This document shows positions 1 through 10,878 of a DNA stretch of 64,000 bases, in pieces (the stretch's first letter is position 1; every line of letters begins with the position of its first letter). The stretch is taken from positions 34,102 to 98,101 of the forward strand of contig NZ_QPLK01000017.1 of NCBI RefSeq assembly GCF_003340565.1, written 5' to 3'. A program made the position numbers and the translations under genes. This stretch comes from Rhodovulum sp. 12E13 (lineage in GTDB: Bacteria; Pseudomonadota; Alphaproteobacteria; Rhodobacterales; Rhodobacteraceae). Below the pieces are notes generated by a model. It was not told the DNA's origin. It made no database searches and was given only the letters and a program-made list of their open reading frames with translations.

Positions 1-1097
1 TCCTCTTTCGCACCCGGCTGTCGGAGGACATGTTCAGGGGGTTGTCGCCATGGCTCGCGCGGCTCCCCGGCGGGCTGGTGCATACCAACATCGTGGGCTG
101 CACCGTCTTTGCCGCGGTGTCCGGCTCGTCGGCGGCCACGTTGACGACCGTCGGCAAGATGTCGATCCCGGAGCTCAGGGCACGCGAATACCCCGAGCGC
201 ATGGTCATAGGAACGCTGGCGGGCGCCGCGACGCTTGGGCTGATGATCCCGCCCTCGCTGGCGCTCATCGTCTACGGCGTCACGGTGAACGAGAGCATCA
301 CCCAGCTGTTCTTCGCGGGCATGCTGCCAGGGCTCGTCCTTGCAGGGATGTTCATGGGGTATGTCGCGCTGCACGCGGTGTTCTCGTCCTCGTTCCGGCC
401 GATCCAGGAGACGGCGATGACCTTCATGGACAAGGTCAGGAACTCGCGATACCTCATTCCGGTCATCTGCCTCATCATCGTCGTGATCGGCTCGATGTAT
501 CTGGGCCTTGCCACCGCGACCGAGGCGGCGGCGGTCGGCGTGATCGGTGCGCTCGTCCTCGCGGCGTCGCAGGGGTCGCTGACATGGAGCACGTTCACCG
601 AAAGCCTGATGGGCGCCACGCGCACCTCGGCCATGATCGCCCTGATCCTCGCGGGTGCCGCGTTTCTCAAGCTCGCCATGGGGTTCACCGGTCTGCCGCG
701 CGCCCTCGCGGACGGGATCGCGACGCTGGAACTGACGCGCTTCGAGCTGCTGATGGTCCTGCTGGTGTTCTACATCATCCTCGGCATGTTCCTCGACGGG
801 ATATCGTCGGTCGTGCTTACCATGGCGGTCGTCGAGCCCATGGTGCGCGACGCCGGGATCGACCTCGTTTGGTTCGGCATCTTCGTCGTCGTCGTGGTGG
901 AGATGGCCCAGATCACGCCGCCGATCGGCTTCAACCTGTTCGTGTTGCAGGGCATGACAGGGCACGAGATGGGCTACATCGCGCGGGCGGCGCTGCCGAT
1001 GTTCTTCATCATGGTGCTGATGGTCTTCGTCCTGATTCTCTTTCCGGAACTGGCGACCTGGCTGCCGGAGACCATGCGCTCCGGCCCCTCGACCTGA
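1..1097 (+). CDS. dctM: TRAP transporter large permease DctM (5' truncated)
   Basis: The frame is open from the left window edge, so the start lies outside; about 365 residues are visible of a family that usually has about 425. It is the large membrane subunit of a tripartite TRAP importer, which drives uptake of a periplasmically bound organic acid with an ion gradient. Many hydrophobic segments are present, together with the SGSSAAT..VGKMSIPE stretch and the late P-P-I-G-F-N segment typical of DctM. The small permease and binding protein would lie to the left. It ends with TGA followed directly by the GTG start of the next gene, suggesting one operon. Family confident; substrate unknown. 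Confidence 0.93.
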   Translation, partial: LFRTRLSEDMFRGLSPWLARLPGGLVHTNIVGCTVFAAVSGSSAATLTTVGKMSIPELRAREYPERMVIGTLAGAATLGLMIPPSLALIVYGVTVNESITQLFFAGMLPGLVLAGMFMGYVALHAVFSSSFRPIQETAMTFMDKVRNSRYLIPVICLIIVVIGSMYLGLATATEAAAVGVIGALVLAASQGSLTWSTFTESLMGATRTSAMIALILAGAAFLKLAMGFTGLPRALADGIATLELTRFELLMVLLVFYIILGMFLDGISSVVLTMAVVEPMVRDAGIDLVWFGIFVVVVVEMAQITPPIGFNLFVLQGMTGHEMGYIARAALPMFFIMVLMVFVLILFPELATWLPETMRSGPST

Positions 1098-1841
1098 GTG
1101 AGCGACGTGACGCACCTGCTGGGGGTGCCCTGGCTGCTGGCCGCGGTGCTCGCCGTGGTCTTCGTCGCGGCCATCGTGCAGATCAATCTCGGCATGGGTT
1201 TCGGGCTGACGGCGGCGCCGCTGCTGGCGCTGCTCGATCCTGCGCTCGTGCCGGTGCCCACGCTGATCCTCGGGCTGTTCACCGCGAGCTTGGGCGCCTG
1301 GCGCGAGCGGGAGGGGATCGCCTGGGCCGAGGTCCTGCTCGGCGCGCCGGGCCGGATGGCCGGGGTGGCAGCCGGGGCGGGCCTGCTCGCCCTGATCACC
1401 GGGCCGCGCCCCTTCATGCTCGCCTTCGGCACGCTGATCGCCCTCGCCCTGATCCTCTCGGTCTCCGGCTGGCGGATGCCGTTCACCCGCGGCCGCCTGC
1501 TGGCGATGAGCGCGCTCTCGGGCCTCATGGGCACGCTCACCTCCGTCGGCGCGCCGCCGATGGCGCTGCTCTACCAGCACCGGCCGGTGCAGACGGCGCG
1601 GCCCACAATGGCGGCCTTCTTCGCCGTCGGCTGCGTGCTCTCGCTCGCCGGGCTCGCGCTGGCGGGCTGGGCGCGGCCGAGCCACGTCCTGCTCGCCGCG
1701 ATCATGGCGCCGGGGCTGCTCGCCGGCATCTTCGCCGCCCGGGCCGCGGGCCGCCTCGTCGATCGCCGCTTCCGCCCCGCCCTGCTCGCGGTCAGCGGGG
1801 TCGCGGCGGCGATCCTCGTCGCCCGGGGCCTCGGACTGTGA
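1098..1841 (+). CDS. TauE/SafE-type sulfite/anion exporter family protein
   Basis: A 247-residue polytopic membrane protein of about seven or eight hydrophobic segments with the two-half TauE/SafE layout: an N-terminal half with an N-L-G-M-G-F-G motif near residue 30, and a second half starting around residue 130 with an S-G-L-M-G-T-L-T-S-V-G segment. Family members export sulfite, sulfoacetate or other organosulfur anions, but substrates are poorly predicted. The GTG start lies immediately after the TRAP stop codon, and the stop overlaps the next start in a GTGA, so the three transporters are probably co-transcribed. The link to the TRAP substrate is inference. Confidence 0.82.
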   Translation: MSDVTHLLGVPWLLAAVLAVVFVAAIVQINLGMGFGLTAAPLLALLDPALVPVPTLILGLFTASLGAWREREGIAWAEVLLGAPGRMAGVAAGAGLLALITGPRPFMLAFGTLIALALILSVSGWRMPFTRGRLLAMSALSGLMGTLTSVGAPPMALLYQHRPVQTARPTMAAFFAVGCVLSLAGLALAGWARPSHVLLAAIMAPGLLAGIFAARAAGRLVDRRFRPALLAVSGVAAAILVARGLGL

Positions 1842-2776
1842 GCGTCGCGCTCGCGCCGCTTCTCTTCGCGGCGCGGCATTCGCGCACGATCCTGATCGCG
1901 AGCCTCGCCACCGGGATCGCGCTGCCCGAGGTCGCGCACCTGGCCCGGCCGTGGCTGGCCGAGGGCGTCGCCGCGGCGCTCTTCTTCGCGGCGCTGCGCG
2001 TCGCCCCGCGCGCGGCGATCGGCGCGCCGCGCGCCCTGCCGCGGACGCTCGCCCTCGTCGGCATCCTGCAGGTGGCGCTGCCGGTCGCGGCGCTGCTGGC
2101 GCTGGCGGCGCTCGGCCGGCTCGACACCCTGCCGGCGCTGGCGCTCGCCGTGATGCTGGCCGCGCCGCCGATCGCGGGGAGCCCGAGCCTGACGGTTCTC
2201 GTCGGGCAGGACCCGGCGCCGGCGCTCCGGCTTCTGGTGCTGGGGACGCTGCTGATGCCCCTGACCGTGCTGCCCACCCTCTGGCTGATGCCCGCTCTCG
2301 GCACGCCCGGCGCCGTGCTCGCCGCGGCGGCGCGCCTGCTCGCGGTGATCGGCGTCGCGGTGGCGGCTGCGCTGGTGGTGCGCGGCTGGCTCCTGCCCCG
2401 GCCCGCCCCCCGGACGCTCTCGGCGTTCGACGGCGCCGGCGTGCTGTTCCTGTGCGTCGTCATCCTCGGGTTGATGTCCGCCCTCGGCCCCGCGCTGCGG
2501 GCCGATCCGTGGCGCGTGGCGGGCTGGCTCGCCGTGGCCTCGGCGCTCAATGTCGGCCTGCAGCTGGCGGTCGGCCGGCTGCATCCGGGCGGTCCCGGCG
2601 CCGCGGCGGGGCAGGCCATCGCGGCCGGCAATCGCAACATCGCCCTCTTTCTGGTGGCGCTGCCCGCGAGCGTGACCGACCCGCTTCTGCTGTTCATCGG
2701 CTGCTACCAGATCCCGATGTATCTCACGCCGGTCCTGCTGCGGCGCTTCTACGCCGCGCCGGGGCGGCCGGCGTGA
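1838..2776 (+). CDS. Bile acid:sodium symporter (BASS)-like membrane protein
   Basis: A 312-residue, highly hydrophobic protein with roughly nine or ten membrane segments. The G-N-R-N-I-A-L-F motif near residue 267 and the A-P-P-I-A-G-S-P segment in the first half resemble the crossover motifs of BASS/AEC-fold carriers. The GTG start overlaps the previous stop by four bases (GTGA), so translation is probably coupled. It would move an organic anion, but neither substrate nor direction can be read from the sequence. An AEC-family efflux carrier is the main alternative. Confidence 0.65.
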   Translation: MSVALAPLLFAARHSRTILIASLATGIALPEVAHLARPWLAEGVAAALFFAALRVAPRAAIGAPRALPRTLALVGILQVALPVAALLALAALGRLDTLPALALAVMLAAPPIAGSPSLTVLVGQDPAPALRLLVLGTLLMPLTVLPTLWLMPALGTPGAVLAAAARLLAVIGVAVAAALVVRGWLLPRPAPRTLSAFDGAGVLFLCVVILGLMSALGPALRADPWRVAGWLAVASALNVGLQLAVGRLHPGGPGAAAGQAIAAGNRNIALFLVALPASVTDPLLLFIGCYQIPMYLTPVLLRRFYAAPGRPA

Positions 2777-2855
2777 CGGCGCCGCGGACCGGTTCCCCCG
2801 CCGCGTTGCCTGCCCCGCGACCCGCCCCGCGACCCGCCCGCGTCGCCCGTCCCCG

Positions 2856-3062
2856 CTAGCCGCTCCCGGGCGCATGGAGGGCGCTGCCGGCGTCGTCGAG
2901 CGGGCGCGGGACGGGGCGGCCGGCCTTGCGCTTTTCGACGAAGGCGTTGATCGCCTCCCAGGTCCGGGTGACGAACGCGTCGGGCTTCGGGCTGCAGACG
3001 GCCTCGGTTCCGTCGTCGAGCAGGAACACCTTGTCCTCGTCCGGCGAGCGGGGGGAAGCCAT
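2856..3062 (-). CDS. Small hypothetical protein (68 aa)
   Basis: A short acidic open frame between convergent neighbours. From the internal ATG the product is 68 residues, with a plausible folded core around K-V-F-L-L-D-D-G-T-E and an amphipathic stretch around T-W-E-A-I-N-A-F-V-E. A TTG at 3110 would add 16 residues. No signal peptide or membrane segment and no family recognised. Spurious frames are common at this GC content, so this is tentative; the non-random hydrophobic pattern is the only support. Confidence 0.35.
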   Translation of the reverse strand: MASPRSPDEDKVFLLDDGTEAVCSPKPDAFVTRTWEAINAFVEKRKAGRPVPRPLDDAGSALHAPGSG

Positions 3063-3162
3063 ACCCTGGCTACGCCCGGCGTCCAGTTCCCCCGGAGTCA
3101 CCACCTGCAATGTCGCACGTTTTCATGAGCCGTGTCGGAGGACAGGCCTCGGCCACGCGGGC

Positions 3163-4035
3163 TCATTCAAGCTCGCCAAGCAGGCCGTGCAGCCGCTCGA
3201 CCCGCTCCAGCGTCTCGCGCGAGGCGGTATCGCGCTGCCGCAAGGTCTGCAGAGAGAGCAGGCGCACGATGGCGAAGGGTCCGGCGAAGCTGTCGATCGG
3301 CTGCTCGGTCTCGATCGCGCAGATCAGCGTCCAGTCCGGTCGCCGGGAGGGGTCGGCGAGGCGGAGGCTGCGGTCGGCGAGCAGGGCTGTCCGCGCGCCG
3401 CTCTCCCCGATGGCCTGCAAAAGCGGCGCGAAATGCGCCATCCGGCGGCGCATTCCGAAGACGATCGCCACGTCGCCGGCCTCGATGCCCGCCACGCGCT
3501 CGGCGAGGCTGCGCCCGCCATGGGCCAGCACGAAGACGTCGGGCCGGACCGACGCCAGCAGGGTCGCGGCGTATTCCGCGAGCACATGGCTGTTGCGGAA
3601 GCCCACGCACCAGACCCGCCGGGCCCCGGCAAGGGCGGCGGCGATCTCGCGCACCGTCGTTGGGTCGAGCATGGAGAACGACGCCTCCATGGCGCGCGCT
3701 TCCTCGGCGAGATGCCCCGCAACAAGCCGCTCGGGCGCGGGCGAGTCGCGCGCACCGGTCTCGAAGAGGTGAAAAATCGAGCCAGATGCCCGCAATTCGC
3801 GCGCTGCCCTCCGGGCGGCCTCGTAGGAGGCGTAGCCGAGGCGCTGGAACAGACGGGAAACGGTAGCGGTCGAGACGCCGGATCGCGCGGCCAGTTCCTT
3901 GCCTGTCATCACCGCGATCTCGCCCGGCCGATCCCGCAGGGCATCCACGATCTTGCGTTCGCTCGCCGTCAGTTCCCCATATGTGGCGTTGAGCCTTTCG
4001 GTCAGCGTCGGCGCCGCCACATCTCCCGTCTTCAT
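3163..4035 (-). CDS. MurR/RpiR-family transcriptional regulator
   Basis: A 290-residue regulator with an RpiR-type helix-turn-helix over about residues 10-85 (the S-G-V-S-T-A-T-V-S-R-L-F-Q-R-L-G recognition segment is clear) and a C-terminal SIS sugar-phosphate-binding domain from about 120. A good Shine-Dalgarno (GGGAGG) precedes the ATG. It is transcribed away from the D-amino-acid operon across a 130-bp region that carries an inverted repeat, so it very likely controls that operon and itself. RpiR proteins usually sense phosphorylated sugars or amino-sugar acids. A ligand derived from the D-amino-acid pathway would be unusual and is inference. Confidence 0.9.
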   Translation of the reverse strand: MKTGDVAAPTLTERLNATYGELTASERKIVDALRDRPGEIAVMTGKELAARSGVSTATVSRLFQRLGYASYEAARRAARELRASGSIFHLFETGARDSPAPERLVAGHLAEEARAMEASFSMLDPTTVREIAAALAGARRVWCVGFRNSHVLAEYAATLLASVRPDVFVLAHGGRSLAERVAGIEAGDVAIVFGMRRRMAHFAPLLQAIGESGARTALLADRSLRLADPSRRPDWTLICAIETEQPIDSFAGPFAIVRLLSLQTLRQRDTASRETLERVERLHGLLGELE

Positions 4036-4067
4036 CCTGCCTCCCTTTCGGCGCCGTCCGACGCACC

Positions 4068-4083
4068 TGAAACGAAGATTTCA
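4068..4083. promoter_or_regulatory. Candidate RpiR operator, TGAAA-N6-TTTCA
   Basis: A perfect 5-bp inverted repeat with a 6-bp spacer lies in the divergent promoter region, just upstream of a TTGACA hexamer facing the operon. Its position between a regulator and the operon it diverges from is typical of an operator. The GAAA/TTTC core is the kind of half-site seen in RpiR regulons, but binding is not proven. Confidence 0.45.
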
Positions 4084-4089
4084 AAAAGG

Positions 4090-4118
4090 TTGACACACTG
4101 CAATCACGTTTTCAGGCT
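4090..4118 (+). promoter_or_regulatory. Candidate promoter for the D-amino-acid operon
   Basis: A perfect TTGACA (4090-4095) is followed 17 bp later by a poor -10 (CAGGCT, 4113-4118), 48 bp before the deacylase ATG. The inverted repeat at 4068-4083 abuts its upstream side, so bound regulator could occlude the -35 region. Confidence 0.35.
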
Positions 4119-4165
4119 CGATGGAGTGACGCCGTGCGGCGCGGCGCGAAAGGGCATCGGGGGCG

Positions 4166-5662
4166 ATGGGCGAACCTCTCACGGAGAGTGCGGCAGAGCT
4201 GGCGGGCGATCTTCTGATCCGTGACGTCCAGCTCCATCGCGGCGACGGGTCGGCATCCGTCCGGGGTGATCTCGCGGTGGCCGGCGGAAGGATCGTCGCG
4301 CTCGGGCCGGGCCTCTCCGGCCGCTTCGTCGAGGTGGTGGAGGGCAGGGGGCGCGCCCTCGCGCCCGGCTTCATCGACGTGCACACCCATGACGACGCGG
4401 TGGCGCTCGCGCCCGGCGCGATGCGGCCCAAGCTCAGCCAGGGCGTGACCTGCGTGGTCACCGGCAATTGCGGCATCAGTCTCGCCCCGGGCCTGCCCGA
4501 GAGCCTCGCCGCGCCGGTGCCGCCGCTCGACCTGCTGGGCGGGCGCGACGCCTTCGCCTTTCCGCGCATGGCCGACTACCTCGCCGCGCTCGCGTCCGCC
4601 GGCCCCGACCTGCACGTCGTCCCGCTCGTCGGCCACACGGTGCTGCGGGTGCGCGCCATGGGCACCGACCTCGACCGCCCGGCGACGGCGGCCGAGATCG
4701 ACGCGATGCGCGCCGACCTCGCGGAAGCCCTGCAGGCCGGGGCCGTCGGCCTCTCCACCGGGCTGGCCTATCCGCCCGCCCGCCACGCCTCGACCGACGA
4801 GATCGCCGCGCTGGTGGCCGACGTGGCCGCGGCCGGCCGCCTCTGGACGACCCACATGCGCGACGAGCGCTCGGGCGTCGTCTCGGCCGTGGCCGAGACG
4901 CTCGACATTGCCCGCCGCACCGGTGCCCGCGTGCTGATCTCGCACCACAAGTGCTGCGGCGAGGCATCCTTCGGGCTCTCGCGCACCACGCTGGAGATGA
5001 TCGCGGCGGCGCGGCGCGAGATGGCGGTGGATCTCGACGTCTATCCCTACACGGCCTCCTCTACCGTGCTGAACCCGGTCTTCGCCCGCGACAGCAGCCG
5101 CGTCACCGTCAGCTGGTCCGACCCGCATCCCGAGGCCGAGGGGCGCGACCTGCACGACATCGCCGCCGAATGGGGCGTGGGCGAGGGGGAGGCGCTGGAG
5201 CGGCTGAAGCCCGGCGGCGCGATCTATCACCAGATGGACGAGGCCGACCTGCGCCGCATCCTCGCCTTCGGGCCCGCGCTCGTCGGCTCCGACGGGCTGC
5301 CGCGCGACCGCCGCCCGCATCCGCGGCTGTGGGGCACCTTTCCCCGCGTGCTCGGCCATTACGCCCGCGACGAGGGGCTGTTCCCGCTCGAGACGGCGAT
5401 CGCCAAGATGACGGGGCAGACGGCGGCCGTGCTGGGGCTGGCGGATCGAGGCCGCCTCGCGCCGGGCTGCGCCGCCGATCTCGTGCTGTTCGACCCCGCC
5501 ACCGTGGCCGACGTCGCCACCTACACCGACCCCGCGCGCCCCAGCCTCGGCATCGACCGGGTGTGGGTGGGCGGCCGCCTTGCCTGGGCCGATGGCGAGA
5601 TGCAGCCGGCCCGCGCCGGACAGGTCCTTTCCGCCGACCCGCCGCCGAGCGCCGCCGCATGA
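4166..5662 (+). CDS. N-acyl-D-amino-acid deacylase (D-aminoacylase)
   Basis: A 498-residue amidohydrolase-superfamily enzyme expected to hydrolyse N-acyl-D-amino acids to D-amino acid plus carboxylate in the cytoplasm. The metal-site motif H-T-H-D-D is at residues 73-77. The G-N-C-G motif carries the metal-ligand cysteine (C102) that marks D-aminoacylases. T-H-M-R-D-E and S-H-H-K metal/substrate motifs follow in the middle, and an S-D-G-L-P segment near the end. Length agrees with the family (about 480-500). It is the first gene of the operon, 40 bp before the peptide-binding protein, and pairs with the D-carbamoylase at the operon's end. D-glutamate- or D-aspartate-specific subtypes cannot be separated by eye. 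Confidence 0.9.
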   Translation: MGEPLTESAAELAGDLLIRDVQLHRGDGSASVRGDLAVAGGRIVALGPGLSGRFVEVVEGRGRALAPGFIDVHTHDDAVALAPGAMRPKLSQGVTCVVTGNCGISLAPGLPESLAAPVPPLDLLGGRDAFAFPRMADYLAALASAGPDLHVVPLVGHTVLRVRAMGTDLDRPATAAEIDAMRADLAEALQAGAVGLSTGLAYPPARHASTDEIAALVADVAAAGRLWTTHMRDERSGVVSAVAETLDIARRTGARVLISHHKCCGEASFGLSRTTLEMIAAARREMAVDLDVYPYTASSTVLNPVFARDSSRVTVSWSDPHPEAEGRDLHDIAAEWGVGEGEALERLKPGGAIYHQMDEADLRRILAFGPALVGSDGLPRDRRPHPRLWGTFPRVLGHYARDEGLFPLETAIAKMTGQTAAVLGLADRGRLAPGCAADLVLFDPATVADVATYTDPARPSLGIDRVWVGGRLAWADGEMQPARAGQVLSADPPPSAAA

Positions 5663-5702
5663 CGCTCGGGCCGGCCAACACCCAACCGAAAGGAGACAGG
5701 GA

Positions 5703-7280
5703 ATGACCGCACAAAGACACCGAAACCGGGGGCTGCGCATCGGCCTGAGAACGGGCCTGCTCGGGGGCGCGATCTCGCTCGCCGCGCTGCCCGTGCTGGC
5801 CCAGGATCTCGTCTGGGCGCGCTACGGCGACATCGACAGCCTCGACCCGCACCGCGCCACCTCGACCCTGTCGATGCAGGTCTGGGACCAGATCTACGAC
5901 ACGCTGCTGGCCTTCGACGAGAACGGCGTGGCCCGCCCCAACCTGGCGAAGTCGTGGGAGGTGAGCGAGGACGGGCTGTCCTACACCTTCACGATGCAGG
6001 AGGGCGTCGTGTGCCATGACGGCACGCCCTTCACCGCCGACGACGTCAAGTTCACCATCGACCGCGCCTTCGGCGACAACCCCAGCCTCACCCGCACCAG
6101 CTGGGGCCCGATCACCGACGTGACCGTGGTCGACGACCTGACCGTGACGGTCACGCTGGAAAGCACCTTCGGCGCCTTCCTGCCGTTCCTCGCCGACAGC
6201 TTCTCGTCGATGATCTGCGACTCCAACGCGGAATTGGAGGATTACGGCACCGGCTCGGCCATCGGAACGGGGCCGTTCTCGCTCGTCAGCTGGGTGCAGG
6301 GCGACGAGGTGGTGCTGGAGGCGAACCCCGACTACCGCAACTTCGGCAAGCCGGTCGAGAATGACGGGCCCGTCCACATCGACCGGCTGATCGTGCGCAC
6401 CATCCCCGAGCCGCAGACGCGGCTGGCGGCGCTGCGCACCGGCGAGGTGCACATCGCCGAGCCGCCCTTCGACGACATCCCCGACATCCAGTCGGGCGAG
6501 GAACTGGAGCTGGTGGTGGCCGAGAACACGGGACAGAACGTGTTCTGGCAATACACCACCTCGCGCCCGCCCTTCGACGACATCCGCGCGCGGCAGGCCA
6601 TCGCCCACGCCACCGACCCGCAGATGGCCATCGACATCGTCTATGGCGGCATGAACCAGCGCGAATGGTGCCCGATCGCCGCCGGCGTCTTCGGCAACGA
6701 CCAGGAGTTCTGCCGCCAGTTCGGCTATGAATACGACCCCGAGCGCGCGCGCGAGCTGCTGGCCGAGCTGGGCTACGGCCCCGACAACCCGCTCGAGACG
6801 ACGATGTATGTCTGGACGGGCGGCAACCGGCACATCCTCGCCGAGATCTTCCAGGCGCAGCTGGCCGAGGTCGGCGTCGATGCCTCCATCGAGATCATGG
6901 ACATCGGCACGATGAACGCCCGCGTCCGCGAGGACAACGAGAACGCCGACAGCGAGGAGCCCGGCACCTTCAACATGATGACCTGGGGCTGGTACGACCC
7001 CGACATCCTGTATGCGCTGTGGCACGGCGGCGGCGCCTATGCCGGCTACCAGTCCGACGAGCTCGACGCGATGCTGGAGCGGACGCGCACGCTCACCGAC
7101 GAGGAAGAGCGGCTGGAGGCGGTGCAGAACGTGATCCAGTACCTGATGGAGAACGCCATCCATGTCGGCCTCTACACGCCCGGCTGGGAGTGGATCTTCG
7201 CGCTGAGGCCCGAGGTCGAGGGCTTCAAGGTGGGCGCGTTCCTGCACCCGATGTTCCAGGATGTGCGCGTGACCGAATAA
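5703..7280 (+). CDS. Peptide/opine-type ABC transporter substrate-binding protein (DppA/OppA family)
   Basis: A 525-residue periplasmic binding protein of the SBP family 5. The ATG follows a strong AAAGGAG and begins a signal peptide: basic N-terminus, hydrophobic stretch, then a cleavage region around A-L-P-V-L-A-Q near residue 35. The mature part has the Y-G-D-I-D-S-L-D-P-H-R start and the P-N-L-A-K-S-W-E-V motif of peptide and nickel binders. It delivers ligand to the permease genes that follow. Given the flanking deacylase and carbamoylase, the likely cargo is an N-substituted D-amino acid or small D-peptide; that is inferred only from context. Confidence 0.93.
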   Translation: MTAQRHRNRGLRIGLRTGLLGGAISLAALPVLAQDLVWARYGDIDSLDPHRATSTLSMQVWDQIYDTLLAFDENGVARPNLAKSWEVSEDGLSYTFTMQEGVVCHDGTPFTADDVKFTIDRAFGDNPSLTRTSWGPITDVTVVDDLTVTVTLESTFGAFLPFLADSFSSMICDSNAELEDYGTGSAIGTGPFSLVSWVQGDEVVLEANPDYRNFGKPVENDGPVHIDRLIVRTIPEPQTRLAALRTGEVHIAEPPFDDIPDIQSGEELELVVAENTGQNVFWQYTTSRPPFDDIRARQAIAHATDPQMAIDIVYGGMNQREWCPIAAGVFGNDQEFCRQFGYEYDPERARELLAELGYGPDNPLETTMYVWTGGNRHILAEIFQAQLAEVGVDASIEIMDIGTMNARVREDNENADSEEPGTFNMMTWGWYDPDILYALWHGGGAYAGYQSDELDAMLERTRTLTDEEERLEAVQNVIQYLMENAIHVGLYTPGWEWIFALRPEVEGFKVGAFLHPMFQDVRVTE

Positions 7281-7340
7281 GCGCCTCGCCCGGCCGCGCG
7301 ATCCGCGGCCGGGCACGTCCCCGCGCGACCCGGAGGCCCC

Positions 7341-8264
7341 ATGGCCCGCTTCATCGCCCAGAGACTGCTCGCCGCGCTGATCACGATCTGGATCGCCACC
7401 ATCGCGGTGACGCTCCTGATCCACCTCGTGCCGGGCGACCCGGTGCGCATCATGTATTCGGGCTTCCAGACGACCGACGCCGAGATCGAGGCGATCCGCG
7501 AGCGCCTCGGCCTCGACCAGCCCGTGATCGTGCAATACGGCATGTATCTCGGCCGCGTGCTGCAGGGCGATCTGGGCTATTCCATCGTCGGCAACCAGCC
7601 GGTGCTCGACACCCTGCTGCAGCGCTTCCCGGCCACGCTGGCACTGACCACCTCGGCGCTTCTGATCGCCGTGGTCGTGGGCGGATCGCTCGGCTTCTTC
7701 GCCGCCTACAAGAAGGGCACGGCGTGGGATTTCGGCGCCATGACGCTGGCCATCGTCGGCGTGTCGATGCCGCATTTCTGGCTCGGCCTGCTGCTGCTGT
7801 TCCTCTTCGCCATGACGCTGGAATGGCTGCCGGTGGGCGGCTCGGGCTGGCAGAACCTGATCCTGCCCGCGCTGACGCTGGGGCTCGCCACCGGCGCGGT
7901 GATCGCCCGGCTCACCCGTTCGGCGATGATCGACATCTTCGACCAGGACTTCGTGCGCACCGCCCACGCCAAGGGCCTGCCCAAGACGCTGGTCCTCTAC
8001 CGCCACGCCCTGCGCTCCGGGCTCGTGCCCGTGGTCTCGATGCTGGGGCTGCAATTCGCCTACCTGATGGGAGGGGCCATCGTGATCGAGAACGTCTTCG
8101 CCTGGAACGGGGTGGGGCGGCTGGCGATCCAGGCCGTCTTCGCCCGCGACTACCCGCTCATCCAGGGCTTCATCCTGTTCTTCGCCACCGTGGTCGCGCT
8201 GGTGTCGGTGATCATCGACGTCACCTACGCCCTGCTCGACCCCCGCATCCGGTACGGCAAATGA
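7341..8264 (+). CDS. ABC transporter permease (DppB type)
   Basis: A 307-residue inner-membrane permease with six predicted membrane segments. It has the DppB/OppB N-terminal pattern (basic start, hydrophobic helix, then H-L-V-P-G-D-P near residue 33) and the R-T-A-H-A-K-G-L EAA-loop that docks the ATPase. It lies 60 bp after the binding protein and overlaps the next gene by four bases (ATGA), so the subunits are translated together. Confidence 0.94.
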   Translation: MARFIAQRLLAALITIWIATIAVTLLIHLVPGDPVRIMYSGFQTTDAEIEAIRERLGLDQPVIVQYGMYLGRVLQGDLGYSIVGNQPVLDTLLQRFPATLALTTSALLIAVVVGGSLGFFAAYKKGTAWDFGAMTLAIVGVSMPHFWLGLLLLFLFAMTLEWLPVGGSGWQNLILPALTLGLATGAVIARLTRSAMIDIFDQDFVRTAHAKGLPKTLVLYRHALRSGLVPVVSMLGLQFAYLMGGAIVIENVFAWNGVGRLAIQAVFARDYPLIQGFILFFATVVALVSVIIDVTYALLDPRIRYGK

Positions 8265-9150
8265 GCGCCCCCGACGCGACCCAGGCCGAGCCCGCTTCCG
8301 CCCTCGCCCGCCCGCCGCGCAAGCTGGGCGCGCTCCGCGCGCTGCTGCGCAGCCCCTCGGGCGCGGTGGGCCTCGCCATCGTCGTGATCCTCGTGATCGC
8401 GGCGGTCTTCGCGCCCCTCATCGCGCCGCACGACCCGTTCCGCATGGCTGCGGGCCCGCGCCTCTCGCCGCCCTCGGCCAACCACCTGATGGGGACCGAC
8501 CAGCTGGGGCGCGACGTGTTCTCCCGCATCGTCTACGGCGCGCGCCTGACGCTGCAGATCGGCGTCATCGCCGTGGGCATCTCGCTGACCGCGGGCCTGC
8601 TGCTCGGGCTCGTCGCGGGCTATGCCGGCGGCTGGCCCGAGCGCATCCTGATGCGCCTCGTCGACGTGCTGTTCAGCTTCACCGAGATCGTGATCGCGCT
8701 CGCCTGCCTCGCCATCCTCGGCGTGGGGCTGGTGAACGCGATGATCGCCATTGGCATCGCCTCGATCCCGTTCTACGCCCGCATCACCCACTCGGTCGTG
8801 CTGGTGGAGAAGAACAAGCCCTATTTCGAGGCCGCCATCGCCGCCGGCGCCTCGCGCCTGCGGCTGATCTTCATCCATCTGCTGCCCAACGTGATCCCGA
8901 CGCTGATCGTCGTGGGCACGCTCGGCGTCTCGACCGCCGTGCTCGCCGCGGCGGGCCTGTCGTTCCTCGGGCTGGGCGCGCAGCCGCCGCAGCCCGAGTG
9001 GGGCTTCATGCTGTCGTCGTCGCGCGACCTGATCAGCCGCGCGCCGTGGATGATGATCTTTCCCGGCCTCGCCATCGCCATCACGGTGCTCGGCTTCAAC
9101 CTGCTCGGAGACGGGGTGCGCGAGGTGCTCGACCCCCGGCAGAGGGCCCG

Positions 9151-9154
<4 letters not shown>
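8261..9154 (+). CDS. ABC transporter permease (DppC type)
   Basis: A 297-residue second permease subunit with the OppC-type N-terminal helix, the H-L-M-G-T-D-Q-L-G-R-D-V motif that follows the first periplasmic segment in DppC proteins, and an EAA-like loop around A-A-I-A-A-G-A-S. The chosen ATG overlaps the DppB-type stop (ATGA). The stop in turn overlaps the ATPase start, showing tight translational coupling along the operon. Confidence 0.94.

Positions 9155-10874
<1,720 letters not shown>

Positions 10875-10878
<4 letters not shown>

Noticed and set aside
3125..3166. Inverted repeat ATGAGCC/GGCTCAT at the end of the RpiR gene as terminator
   Set aside because: Arms are 28 bases apart, overlap the stop codon, and no T-run follows on either strand.
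5109..8054. A 981-codon minus-strand frame opposite the peptide-transporter genes
   Set aside because: Composition mirrors the GC3 bias of the sense genes; no motif.
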